From assembly GCF_036670025.1 (NCBI RefSeq), contig NZ_CP137640.1, positions 3,134,001 through 3,198,000 on the forward strand: a stretch of 64,000 nucleotides of DNA. The letters run 5' to 3'. The notes beneath the pieces are model-generated. The model ran no database searches. It was given only the letters and a program-made list of their open reading frames with translations, and was not told where the DNA came from. The stretch is from Bacillus_BD oryzisoli (GTDB lineage Bacteria; Bacillota; Bacilli; Bacillales; Cytobacillaceae). Below, piece after piece: positions 17,270 to 24,712 of the stretch (within the stretch, counting starts at the first letter, position 1; every line of letters begins with the position of its first letter). The position numbers and the translations under genes are program-made.

Positions 17270-18199
17270 ATGGAAATAAATAGCCGGATATATGTTGCTG
17301 GTCATACTGGACTTGTTGGCTCTTCCTTAGTTAATACCCTTCACAAAAAAGGCTATAAGAATATTGTTGTTAAAACCCGAAAAGAGCTTGATCTAACAAA
17401 TCAAGCAGCCGTGGAAAAATTTTTTGCAGATGAAAACATAGAATATGTTTTTTTAGCAGCTGCAAAGGTTGGAGGTATAGGAGCAAACAATACGTATCCT
17501 GCTGACTTTATCATGGAAAACTTACTCATTGAGTGTAATGTGATAAGAAGTGCTTTTAACAATAATGTTAAGAAACTTCTTTTTTTAGGAAGTTCTTGTA
17601 TCTATCCAAAACTTTGCCCTCAGCCGATAAAAGAAGAATACCTTTTGACAGGAGCTTTAGAACCGACGAATGAAGCATATGCACTGGCGAAAATATCAGG
17701 TTTAAAAATGTGCCAGTATTTTAATCAGCAGTATGGAACAAATTTTATAAGTGCTATGCCGACAAACTTGTATGGACCAAATGACAGATTCGATGCTAAC
17801 CATTCTCATGTAATACCTGCGATTATCACAAAAATGGAACATGCGAAGCGATTAAATAGCCCAACTGTTGAACTGTGGGGTTCAGGCACTGCCTTAAGAG
17901 AGTTTTTATATGTAGATGATCTGGCATATGCATGTATTTTCCTAATGGAAAATTATGAGAACCATGAACATATAAATATTGGCACTGGAAAAGAAATCAG
18001 TATTTTAGAGCTTGCCCATTTAATCAAGAGAATCATAGGTTACAACGGTGAAATCGTATTTGATAAGTCAAAACCTGATGGTACGCCAAGAAAACGATTA
18101 GATATTTCAAAACTGGAAACCTTGGGCTGGAAAGCTACTATGTGTTTAGAAGATGGACTAAGAAAAACATATGACTACTACAAAAAAATAGATAAATAG
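17270..18199 (+). CDS. fcl: GDP-L-fucose synthase (GDP-4-keto-6-deoxymannose epimerase/reductase)
   Basis: The product is 309 residues from the ATG at 17270, which has AAAGGTG seven bases upstream; an in-frame GTG four codons earlier is the alternative. It has the NADP motif VAGHTGLVGSSL, the family segment AAAKVGGIGANN, the Ser-Cys-Ile-Tyr site LGSSCIYPKLCPQP, and the catalytic YxxxK in NEAYALAKISGLKM. It takes the Gmd product through C3/C5 epimerisation and C4 reduction to GDP-L-fucose. The gene follows gmd by 38 bp and precedes the GDP-mannose pyrophosphorylase gene, completing GDP-fucose supply. Confidence 0.95.
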   Translation: MEINSRIYVAGHTGLVGSSLVNTLHKKGYKNIVVKTRKELDLTNQAAVEKFFADENIEYVFLAAAKVGGIGANNTYPADFIMENLLIECNVIRSAFNNNVKKLLFLGSSCIYPKLCPQPIKEEYLLTGALEPTNEAYALAKISGLKMCQYFNQQYGTNFISAMPTNLYGPNDRFDANHSHVIPAIITKMEHAKRLNSPTVELWGSGTALREFLYVDDLAYACIFLMENYENHEHINIGTGKEISILELAHLIKRIIGYNGEIVFDKSKPDGTPRKRLDISKLETLGWKATMCLEDGLRKTYDYYKKIDK

Positions 18200-18252
18200 A
18201 TGCTTTTATTTAGAAGAAAGTGCGAATTCAATCCGATGGAGCGTGATTATAA

Positions 18253-19329
18253 TTGGAAGAAAAATACGCCATTATTATGGCAGGAGGTGCAGGCACTAGA
18301 CTTTGGCCACTCTCAAAGGAAAAAAAGCCAAAACAGTTCATTGCAATCGATGGAAATAAGCCGCTGCTTGTTCAAACCATTGAACGTATTCAGGAACTGG
18401 TACCTAGAGAAAACTGTTTTGTTATTACAAATATCCAGTACCATACACTGACCAAAGAGATGCTAAAAAATTTAATACCTGACACAAATATTATTCTAGA
18501 GCCTTTAAGTAAAAACACGGCTGCTTGTATCACATTTGCAACGTTATCTTTAGCTAAAAGATTTAAGCATGGATTGGTTTGTTTTATTCCGGCAGATAGT
18601 TATGTACAGGATAAGGAAGATTACCTATCCTCCATTAAACAGTCCTATCAAGCAGCTGAAAAGAGTAAGAAGCTCATTATTATAGGGGTTACTCCAACAT
18701 ACCCCGCAACAGGCTTCGGTTACATTCAAGTGAATCAAGAAGAATATAATCATTCATCTACTGCAAATGTCGTCCAATTTAAGGAAAAGCCAAGTTTTGA
18801 TAAAGCTAAAGAATATATTGAATCGAAAAATTATTTATGGAACAGCGGCATGGTAGTCGGGAGTTTTCAAGCTTTCCTAGGTGAAATACAACAATTCATT
18901 CCTGAACATTTTAAGAAATTAACTGAGGCTCTAAAACATGAACATGAACAGGATTTCCATTCCATTTTAGAAAAAAACTATGAAGAATTGTTGGAAATAT
19001 CCTTTGATTATGGAGTTCTCGAAAAAAACAAGAATCTTCTGGCTATTAAGGGTTCGTTCAATTGGTACGATATAGGCAGCTTGGATTCTTTATCTCTCAT
19101 TATTGATGAGAATGAGGATGGGAATTCTGTTTTTGGGAAGCATTTGGGAATCGATACAACCAATTCAATCATCTATAGTCTTGAAAATTTAGTTACCACA
19201 ATTGGGATAAGTGATATGATCATCGTCAATATAGGTAATTTGATCGTGATCTGTCCCAAGGATCGAGCACAAGATGTGAAGACGCTGGTTAGCATCCTTA
19301 AAAAGAATGGATATGAAAAGTACATTTAG
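18253..19329 (+). CDS. manC: mannose-1-phosphate guanylyltransferase
   Basis: This 358-residue nucleotidyltransferase begins at TTG 18253 (GGAG 11 bases upstream) and carries the pyrophosphorylase signature AGGAGTRLWPLSKEKKPKQF, then FIPADSYV, the sugar-phosphate loop PATGFGYIQ, FKEKPSF and WNSGMVVG. It forms GDP-mannose from mannose-1-phosphate and GTP. Length equals the single-domain Firmicutes enzyme without the fused isomerase half found in some proteobacterial ManC proteins, which fits a separate manA next door. Expression is probably coupled to fcl (53 bp gap). Confidence 0.95.
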   Translation: MEEKYAIIMAGGAGTRLWPLSKEKKPKQFIAIDGNKPLLVQTIERIQELVPRENCFVITNIQYHTLTKEMLKNLIPDTNIILEPLSKNTAACITFATLSLAKRFKHGLVCFIPADSYVQDKEDYLSSIKQSYQAAEKSKKLIIIGVTPTYPATGFGYIQVNQEEYNHSSTANVVQFKEKPSFDKAKEYIESKNYLWNSGMVVGSFQAFLGEIQQFIPEHFKKLTEALKHEHEQDFHSILEKNYEELLEISFDYGVLEKNKNLLAIKGSFNWYDIGSLDSLSLIIDENEDGNSVFGKHLGIDTTNSIIYSLENLVTTIGISDMIIVNIGNLIVICPKDRAQDVKTLVSILKKNGYEKYI

Positions 19330-19350
19330 TAATTTTGGAGGTTTAATAAG

Positions 19351-21018
19351 ATGAAAAGCAGTTATAAGAATGCAAAAACCTATAATAAATATGCAAAATT
19401 TAGTACCACAAACCAACTTCAAATAGTAAACGAACAGGACATGAGAAATAAAATTGTCAATAATCCAGGAAACACCATGAAAAGAAAACAAATCGTTGTT
19501 GCCACCTCTATTTCACCGAAAAGACTCGAAATTCAAAGAAAGGCAATCGATTCCTGGCAAAAAGCCGGTTTTCAAATTGTCTCCTTAAATACACAAGAGG
19601 AAGTCGACACGATTAAACAAGTTTTCCCTGATATCAAGTTCCATGTTGTTGAAAGAAGCGCGATAGAAAGATATGGAAAACCATATATTTATATCTATGA
19701 CATGATGAGGTTTTTAAAGAATTATGGCGGTGATGTTTGCGGAATTATCAATTCCGATATTCATTTAAGAGGAGTAAACGAAAATTTTATTGATCAAGTT
19801 TTCAATGAAGCCCGTAACGGTCTTGTTTATGGACATCGGGTTGATGTTCATAGTTTGAATGATTTAAGCGGAACCGTCTGTAATGGAGTTGATTTTTTCT
19901 TTTTTAATAAAAATATAATTGATATTTATCAAGACGATGGCCTTTGTATGGGACAGCCTGCATGGGACTGGTGGATGGTTTGTGTTGCTGCAGCAGCAAA
20001 AATACGCACCAAGAGGGTATTAAGTCAAATCGCCTTTCACGAACTTCATCCTCAAACCTGGTATGAATCACTAAACCAATACCTGATTGAAAGTATTGTT
20101 TTTGATAAGTATCTTAAAAAGTTATATCCTCAAGCCAGTTACCAAGAATTAAATGCCAAAATGTGGGATATTGTTATATCGAAAACTGGAATTTATTTTG
20201 AAAATAGCAATGAAAAAAGGGACAATCCTGCTGCTATTCAAGATTTGAATCCACAAACCATCAATACACATATAAAACCTGCTTCAACATCCTCCAACCG
20301 AAAAAAAATTATTCTTGCTACCTCTATTGCACCTAAAAGGATCGATATACAGAGAAGCGCCATTGATACTTGGCTATTAGCTGGTTTTAAAGTTGTATCC
20401 TTAAATACGCAAGAGGAAGCAGACACTCTAAAACCATATTTCCCAGATATCGAGTTCCATATTGTTAATAGAAGCGGAAGAGAACGATTTGGAACACCTT
20501 ATATTTATATTTTTGATTTTATGCGTTATTTAAAACTGACAAATTATAGGGTTTGCGGAATAATAAATTCTGATATCCATTTTAGGAATATTGACGAAGG
20601 TTTTATTAATCGTATTTTTGTAAAAGCACAGGGTAGTCTTATTTATGGTCATCGGGTTGATGTTCATCATATAAATGAACCTAACGGAACAGTCAGTAAT
20701 GGAATTGACTATTTCTTCTTTGATAAAAAATTAATTAACATTTATAAGGATGAAGGCTTTTGTATGGGACAGCCTGCATGGGACTGGTGGATGGTTTGTG
20801 TTGCAGCTTCAGCAAAAAAACGAATAAGAAGAGTCTTAAATCATATCGCATACCATCAAATCCACCCACAAGAATGGGATCAAGCACTAAATCAATATCT
20901 TATTGACAGTATTGTTATAAATAAATATGTTAGAAAATTATATCCTAAGGCTACTCATTCTGTACTAAATGCTAAGATGTGGGATATTGTGATTTCAGAA
21001 AGAGGAATTGTTATTTAA
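19351..21018 (+). CDS. tandem glycosyltransferase-like protein (two near-identical domains)
   Basis: The 555-residue product has a 43-residue polar N-terminus, domain A (about 44-281), a 34-residue polar linker, and domain B (about 316-553). By hand alignment 152 of 238 positions are identical between A and B. Both keep PKRLEIQR-like / PKRIDIQR, VSLNTQEE, CGIINSDIH, YGHRVDVH, and the block CMGQPAWDWWMVCVAA. The NSDI step and the FPDI-type strand order resemble a GT-A nucleotide-sugar fold with a one-Asp metal site, but no textbook DxD is present. It has no signal peptide or membrane helix. Placed 21 bp after manC with GGAGG upstream, it is the only candidate in the window to use the GDP-fucose or GDP-mannose made here. 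Function inferred, not recognised as a named family. Confidence 0.7.
   Translation: MKSSYKNAKTYNKYAKFSTTNQLQIVNEQDMRNKIVNNPGNTMKRKQIVVATSISPKRLEIQRKAIDSWQKAGFQIVSLNTQEEVDTIKQVFPDIKFHVVERSAIERYGKPYIYIYDMMRFLKNYGGDVCGIINSDIHLRGVNENFIDQVFNEARNGLVYGHRVDVHSLNDLSGTVCNGVDFFFFNKNIIDIYQDDGLCMGQPAWDWWMVCVAAAAKIRTKRVLSQIAFHELHPQTWYESLNQYLIESIVFDKYLKKLYPQASYQELNAKMWDIVISKTGIYFENSNEKRDNPAAIQDLNPQTINTHIKPASTSSNRKKIILATSIAPKRIDIQRSAIDTWLLAGFKVVSLNTQEEADTLKPYFPDIEFHIVNRSGRERFGTPYIYIFDFMRYLKLTNYRVCGIINSDIHFRNIDEGFINRIFVKAQGSLIYGHRVDVHHINEPNGTVSNGIDYFFFDKKLINIYKDEGFCMGQPAWDWWMVCVAASAKKRIRRVLNHIAYHQIHPQEWDQALNQYLIDSIVINKYVRKLYPKATHSVLNAKMWDIVISERGIVI
19480..20193 (+). repeat. coding tandem repeat, domain A of the glycosyltransferase-like protein
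   Basis: First of two homologous coding units. The encoded domain is about 64% identical to the second unit, and a stretch encoding GQPAWDWWMVCVAA is unchanged even at the nucleotide level over most of its length, which indicates recent duplication or gene conversion. Confidence 0.85.
20296..21009 (+). repeat. coding tandem repeat, domain B of the glycosyltransferase-like protein
   Basis: Second homologous unit, ending two codons before the stop. Every conserved block of domain A is retained (SLNTQEE, INSDIH, GHRVDVH, WDWWMV), so neither copy looks like a dead domain. Confidence 0.85.
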
Positions 21019-21034
21019 TCATCTTCCGAAGAAT

Positions 21035-21092
21035 AGAGGTGTCAGCACCACAAAAGACAAATGTTATCATTTTGTGGTGCCTGACATCTCTT
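21035..21092. terminator. long bidirectional terminator hairpin
   Basis: A stem of about 20 bp (AGAGGTGTCAG.CACCACAAAA with TTTTGTGGTGCCTGACATCTCT; one mismatch and one bulged base) sits in the 78-bp gap between convergent genes and is followed by T-rich sequence on both sides. Confidence 0.85.
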
Positions 21093-21096
21093 GTTT

Positions 21097-21879
21097 TTAC
21101 TTTGTAAAGCTGTTAAATTCACTTACCAGCTGTTTCACTCCATTATACAGAATGGCACCGTCCATACCGCCGAGAAGAAATTTAAAGCCCATGTCAAGAT
21201 GCTGTTGAATTCCATCTGTCCAAGTCATGATACCTGGAGTCACATTGTATTTTTCACAGGCAGCTATTACCTTTTGATAGCTTTTCAGGACGTCAGGATG
21301 ATTCAACTGGCCTTGAAGTCCCATAGATGTACTTAAATCATAGGGTCCTATGAAGGCGATGTCGATATCGGGAACAGAGAGAATTTCTTCAATATTATCG
21401 ACTGCCGAATAATGCTCAATTTGGAGAATCACCAGTAATTCTTCGTTTGCCCGCGCATAATAGTCCTCGTAATCCTCTGCTGCAGCACCGAATAAAACAG
21501 CCCGGCCTGCACCCATTCCACGCACCCCATCAGGCGGATATTTACAATAGCTTACTGCCTCTTCTGCTTCCTCCTTTGTATTAACCATTGGAATCATGAT
21601 TCCTGAGGCTCCTGTATCAAGTCCTCTTTTAATAAGAGATTTTTCGTTTCCAGCAGCCCTTAAGAGCGGAGTTGCCCGTGTACCTCTGATGACCGAGACC
21701 ATTTTTCCTGCTGATTCAAGATCCATTGAACCATGCTCCGCATCAATCATAATAAAATCTACCCCGGTATGGCCAAGAATTTCTGCATTATCGAGGCTAT
21801 TGGTCATAATCCAAGTACCAAATACCCTATTCTTTTGATTTATTTTTTCCTTTAGTGTATTTTTTCTCAAATTTTTCAT
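21097..21879 (-). CDS. HpcH/HpaI family class II aldolase
   Basis: The product is 260 residues, a phosphoenolpyruvate/pyruvate-superfamily TIM barrel. Hallmarks are VDFIMIDAEHGSMD, LDTGASGIMIPMVNTKEEAE, the metal-binding ILQIEH (Glu) and DIAFIGPYDLSTSMG (Asp). Enzymes of this group reversibly cleave 4-hydroxy-2-oxo acids (for example 2,4-dihydroxyhept-2-ene-1,7-dioate or 2-keto-3-deoxy sugar acids) to pyruvate and an aldehyde using a divalent metal. A short GGAGAG lies immediately before the ATG. It stands alone, convergent with the glycosyltransferase gene, so the physiological substrate is not indicated. Confidence 0.88.
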   Translation of the reverse strand: MKNLRKNTLKEKINQKNRVFGTWIMTNSLDNAEILGHTGVDFIMIDAEHGSMDLESAGKMVSVIRGTRATPLLRAAGNEKSLIKRGLDTGASGIMIPMVNTKEEAEEAVSYCKYPPDGVRGMGAGRAVLFGAAAEDYEDYYARANEELLVILQIEHYSAVDNIEEILSVPDIDIAFIGPYDLSTSMGLQGQLNHPDVLKSYQKVIAACEKYNVTPGIMTWTDGIQQHLDMGFKFLLGGMDGAILYNGVKQLVSEFNSFTK

Positions 21880-22013
21880 CTCTCCTATTCATTCAATATG
21901 AAATGCAGGAATTTTTTCTATTCTAAAATATAAATCAATTTTCAAGTTAGTTATATCATTGTTCAATTGGAGTGTCGAATGAACATTTTGAGAAATATGA
22001 ATATATCTTAAAA

Positions 22014-22038
22014 AGAAGCTGCTTTATTGAAAGCAGCT
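22014..22038 (-). terminator. intrinsic terminator of the DUF4145 gene
   Basis: AGCTGCTTT (22017-22025) pairs perfectly with AAAGCAGCT (22030-22038); on the - strand the stem runs into CTTTTT. It lies 32 bp after the stop codon. Confidence 0.8.
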
Positions 22039-22069
22039 ACTGAAGAAAATATGTATCAAATACTCCATG

Positions 22070-22759
22070 CTATTGAAATTTATTGGCTAATTTTGAATTG
22101 GTTACTTCGATTTTCCCTGGCAGGATAAAGAGATATTCAATTAGGCTTTCCAATAAGTCCATTAATAGGGTAGTTGTCTCGTAATCCATTTCCATTTCCA
22201 ATTCAAGCATCCGATGCAGTGTCTTATCCGTTTCCAACAGCTTGCTTAGGGAACGTATCGGCTTTGCTAAATCTACTCTATCAGGAAGGAGTTCCAGCTG
22301 TTTTGACAAGGGCTGACCATTGCTCTTTTCACCTAGAAAATGTTTCAGGATACTTTCAACTACGCGTTTCGACATAACCGCTGTGGCTGAAGTTTCTCTT
22401 GATTGATGAACATTAATGGCTGAACGATACGCCCTGATAAGATCCTTAGGAATATTCGGCAGATTTTCAATTTGATGGATAGGATGTATCGAATCCTGCA
22501 GATCGTAAATATACGTATCAGCATACTCCCCCTGTTCATCTGTCACTTCCTTCGTCATGATGATAAAGGCAGACTGCTTTTTACATTCAGGACAGCTGCA
22601 TTCTGTTACAATGCCATTCTTACTGCTCTGGTAGTTTGCATTAAGCATAAATTCAGTTGTCTTTCTACATCCGGGGCACTCACATTGAATAATCTTCGGT
22701 ATTTTAAGATTTCCATATTTTATGTAAGAATTGACGGAACCTGGATTGATCCTTCTCAT
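22070..22759 (-). CDS. DUF4145 domain protein with zinc-ribbon N-terminus
   Basis: The 229-residue protein opens with two CxCxxC knuckles (C26, C28, C31 and C54, C56, C59), a likely zinc ribbon. A helical domain follows with the DUF4145 signature DLIRAYRSAINVHQSRETSATAVMSKRVVESIL split over the middle of the protein, ending in an all-helical region. DUF4145 occurs in stand-alone proteins and fused to restriction or defence nucleases, where it probably binds partner proteins or nucleic acid; its molecular role is unknown. GGGAGG lies before the ATG. Monocistronic with its own terminator. Confidence 0.85.
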   Translation of the reverse strand: MRRINPGSVNSYIKYGNLKIPKIIQCECPGCRKTTEFMLNANYQSSKNGIVTECSCPECKKQSAFIIMTKEVTDEQGEYADTYIYDLQDSIHPIHQIENLPNIPKDLIRAYRSAINVHQSRETSATAVMSKRVVESILKHFLGEKSNGQPLSKQLELLPDRVDLAKPIRSLSKLLETDKTLHRMLELEMEMDYETTTLLMDLLESLIEYLFILPGKIEVTNSKLANKFQ

Positions 22760-22953
22760 TTTTGTCCTCCCGATTATTCCATTTATGCATAATACATATT
22801 CTATCGTTTACTACTTCACAGAATGGATGATATTATATCGTTTAACTAAATCATTATTTATATTCATAAATTTTTAACTCGATATTTAATTTTACCCAAA
22901 AAGGGTCATAACATATGTGAAAATAAAAGAAAGAATCGCCTAATATTAAGCAA

Positions 22954-22983
22954 AAAAACCAACTAAAAGCTAAGTTGGTTTTT
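22954..22983 (-). terminator. intrinsic terminator of the DUF421 gene
   Basis: An 11-bp stem (AAAAACCAACT with AGTTGGTTTTT) overlaps the last codons of the gene and leads into an A/T run, so the stem doubles as the coding end. Confidence 0.8.
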
Positions 22984-23842
22984 CTTTTGAGTATGGTTTA
23001 ATCTTCTGTATGACATTTTCTATTTCCTCTGATTGATTATAATACATTTTCTTTGCATGTTTATCATTCGTTTGAGCAGCAATTTTTTCAATATCAGCCT
23101 GTATTCTTCGTAAATTTGCCGTAAGTTGTGGCTTTTGATTATCTTGTTCCAATTTTTGTTCATCATTATATAAATCTACATATAACGATCCATCCGAATT
23201 AAGTTGGGCTAAAAAGACGTCTTTTATATCCTCTGCCCCTTTTTTTCTGAGTTCTTCTAGTAACCACTCTTTTGAATAACCAAGATACTGCAGGCGTTTT
23301 TCTAAAAAGACTCCATCTATGATAATGAGAGATGGCGCATGATCTTCTGCCACATTTAAACCAATATCATTAGGAGTTAACGACTGATATTGAGGTTTTT
23401 TCATCACACTAATTTGTCCATCTGTTTCTAAAATAGCTACTTCAACTTCAGAAAGGTTAAAAGCACCTTGTACTCTTAACCCATTTAGTAGATCATCAAA
23501 GGTCAGCTTGTGCTTTGCCAAGGTTTTCTCCATAACTTTTCCGTTTTTTACTAAAATAGATGGACTACTTTCAACTAAATCTCGAAATTTAAAGGATTTC
23601 ATCGCGCCGAAATACATAAGCAGCGATAATCCTGTGTAAACAACCAAACTGGTAACTCCATTTAAAAACTTCATTGAAGTATCAAATGAAATCGTCGATG
23701 CCATATCACCAATTGCAATCCCCACAACATAATCAAAGAACGTGAGTTGTGAAAGCTGCTTTTTTCCAAGGATTCTTGCGAGGGTGAACAAAACAAGGAA
23801 CGATAATACTGATCTGCCAATAATAACTACAAATTCGGGCAT
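22970..23842 (-). CDS. DUF421 membrane protein (YetF/YkjA/YdfS family)
   Basis: From ATG 23842 (GGAGG five bases upstream) the protein is 290 residues. Three N-terminal membrane helices (about 5-25, 35-50, 60-78, with LARILGKKQLSQLTFFDYV and GIAIGDMAS between) precede a cytoplasmic domain containing the family-defining ILVKNGKVMEKTLAKHKLT and DDLLNGLRVQGAFNLSEVEV. The last 70 residues form a charged, helical tail. DUF421 proteins in Bacillus (YetF and others) are linked to spore or membrane functions without a settled biochemical role. The longer frame to 23878 lacks a ribosome site. Confidence 0.9.
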   Translation of the reverse strand: MPEFVVIIGRSVLSFLVLFTLARILGKKQLSQLTFFDYVVGIAIGDMASTISFDTSMKFLNGVTSLVVYTGLSLLMYFGAMKSFKFRDLVESSPSILVKNGKVMEKTLAKHKLTFDDLLNGLRVQGAFNLSEVEVAILETDGQISVMKKPQYQSLTPNDIGLNVAEDHAPSLIIIDGVFLEKRLQYLGYSKEWLLEELRKKGAEDIKDVFLAQLNSDGSLYVDLYNDEQKLEQDNQKPQLTANLRRIQADIEKIAAQTNDKHAKKMYYNQSEEIENVIQKIKPYSKEKPT

Positions 23843-24022
23843 AACAACCTCCAAATCAAATCTTATCATGTATATCATGCCCTCTTTGTTAAGAAAAATG
23901 ATTGTTAAAATGAATTAATTCCTATATGGTAGATTCTCTAAAAAAATATATATTACTAAATATTGTATTATTTGTATTTTTTAATATATAAAACATAACC
24001 GTATAGGAGGTTTTATATGATA

Positions 24023-24583
24023 TTAAAGGCCAAGCTTCTCAACAATTTCCTTTAGGACATTTTTTCGTCTGCCCTGCTGATATTCAACCAAAAAGTCTAA
24101 ATATACAATTTCGATTAATTTTTCAACTGTCAGATCATGATTGGAGAGGAAAGCTAAATCCTGAAGAAACACTTCAGCGCGACGGACCTCTTTCCTGCCA
24201 ATTTTCGTATGAAGGGTTGTTCTACTTTTTTGCGGAAGTAAGGGCTGTCCATTAATCATCGGTAAATCCTTCATTCGGTTATTTAATTTCATTTGAAAAG
24301 AACGCAGATTTCCATCTTTTTTCCGGACTTCATCAAGGTATTCCTGAAAAATATACTCTACTAACTGAGCTTGAGTGAAGGCTTTTTCGTTCTCACTCAT
24401 TTTCACAACATCTTCACATAGAATTTCCGCACGGTAATAAAGGTCATTTGGCACCTTCACTTTAAATACCAGTCTTCTATCCGTTAAAATGAAATTCATG
24501 AATCGATTCGCAAAACCTCTTTCATCTAACTCCTTTATTTCCTTATTAATTAAGTCATATTGACTATATTTGATTTCGGACAT
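24023..24583 (-). CDS. hypothetical protein with internally duplicated beta-alpha-alpha unit
   Basis: The 186-residue product is preceded by GGGGGAG. Residues about 37-88 and 121-171 resemble each other: a short strand (VFKVKVP / TTLHTKIG), a helix with RAE (YYRAEILCEDVV / VRRAEVFLQDLA), and a second helix (QAQLVEYIFQEYLDEV / VEKLIEIVYLDFLVEY). The beta-alpha-alpha order is that of ribbon-helix-helix DNA-binding proteins, which normally dimerise; here two units would sit in one chain. This is a structural inference; I do not recognise a named family. No membrane segment. It stands alone between the DUF421 gene and the V4R/PucR regulator. Confidence 0.65.
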   Translation of the reverse strand: MSEIKYSQYDLINKEIKELDERGFANRFMNFILTDRRLVFKVKVPNDLYYRAEILCEDVVKMSENEKAFTQAQLVEYIFQEYLDEVRKKDGNLRSFQMKLNNRMKDLPMINGQPLLPQKSRTTLHTKIGRKEVRRAEVFLQDLAFLSNHDLTVEKLIEIVYLDFLVEYQQGRRKNVLKEIVEKLGL

Positions 24584-24712
24584 TTCTACTCCCCCATATC
24601 GTGATCATTTATAGTAATAGGCCACCTATCTAGTAACTCTACTATTACTAGAAATGTATGTGGGATTTAATAGAATTATGATTAAAAATAGTTGCAAATC
24701 AATAATTCAAAT

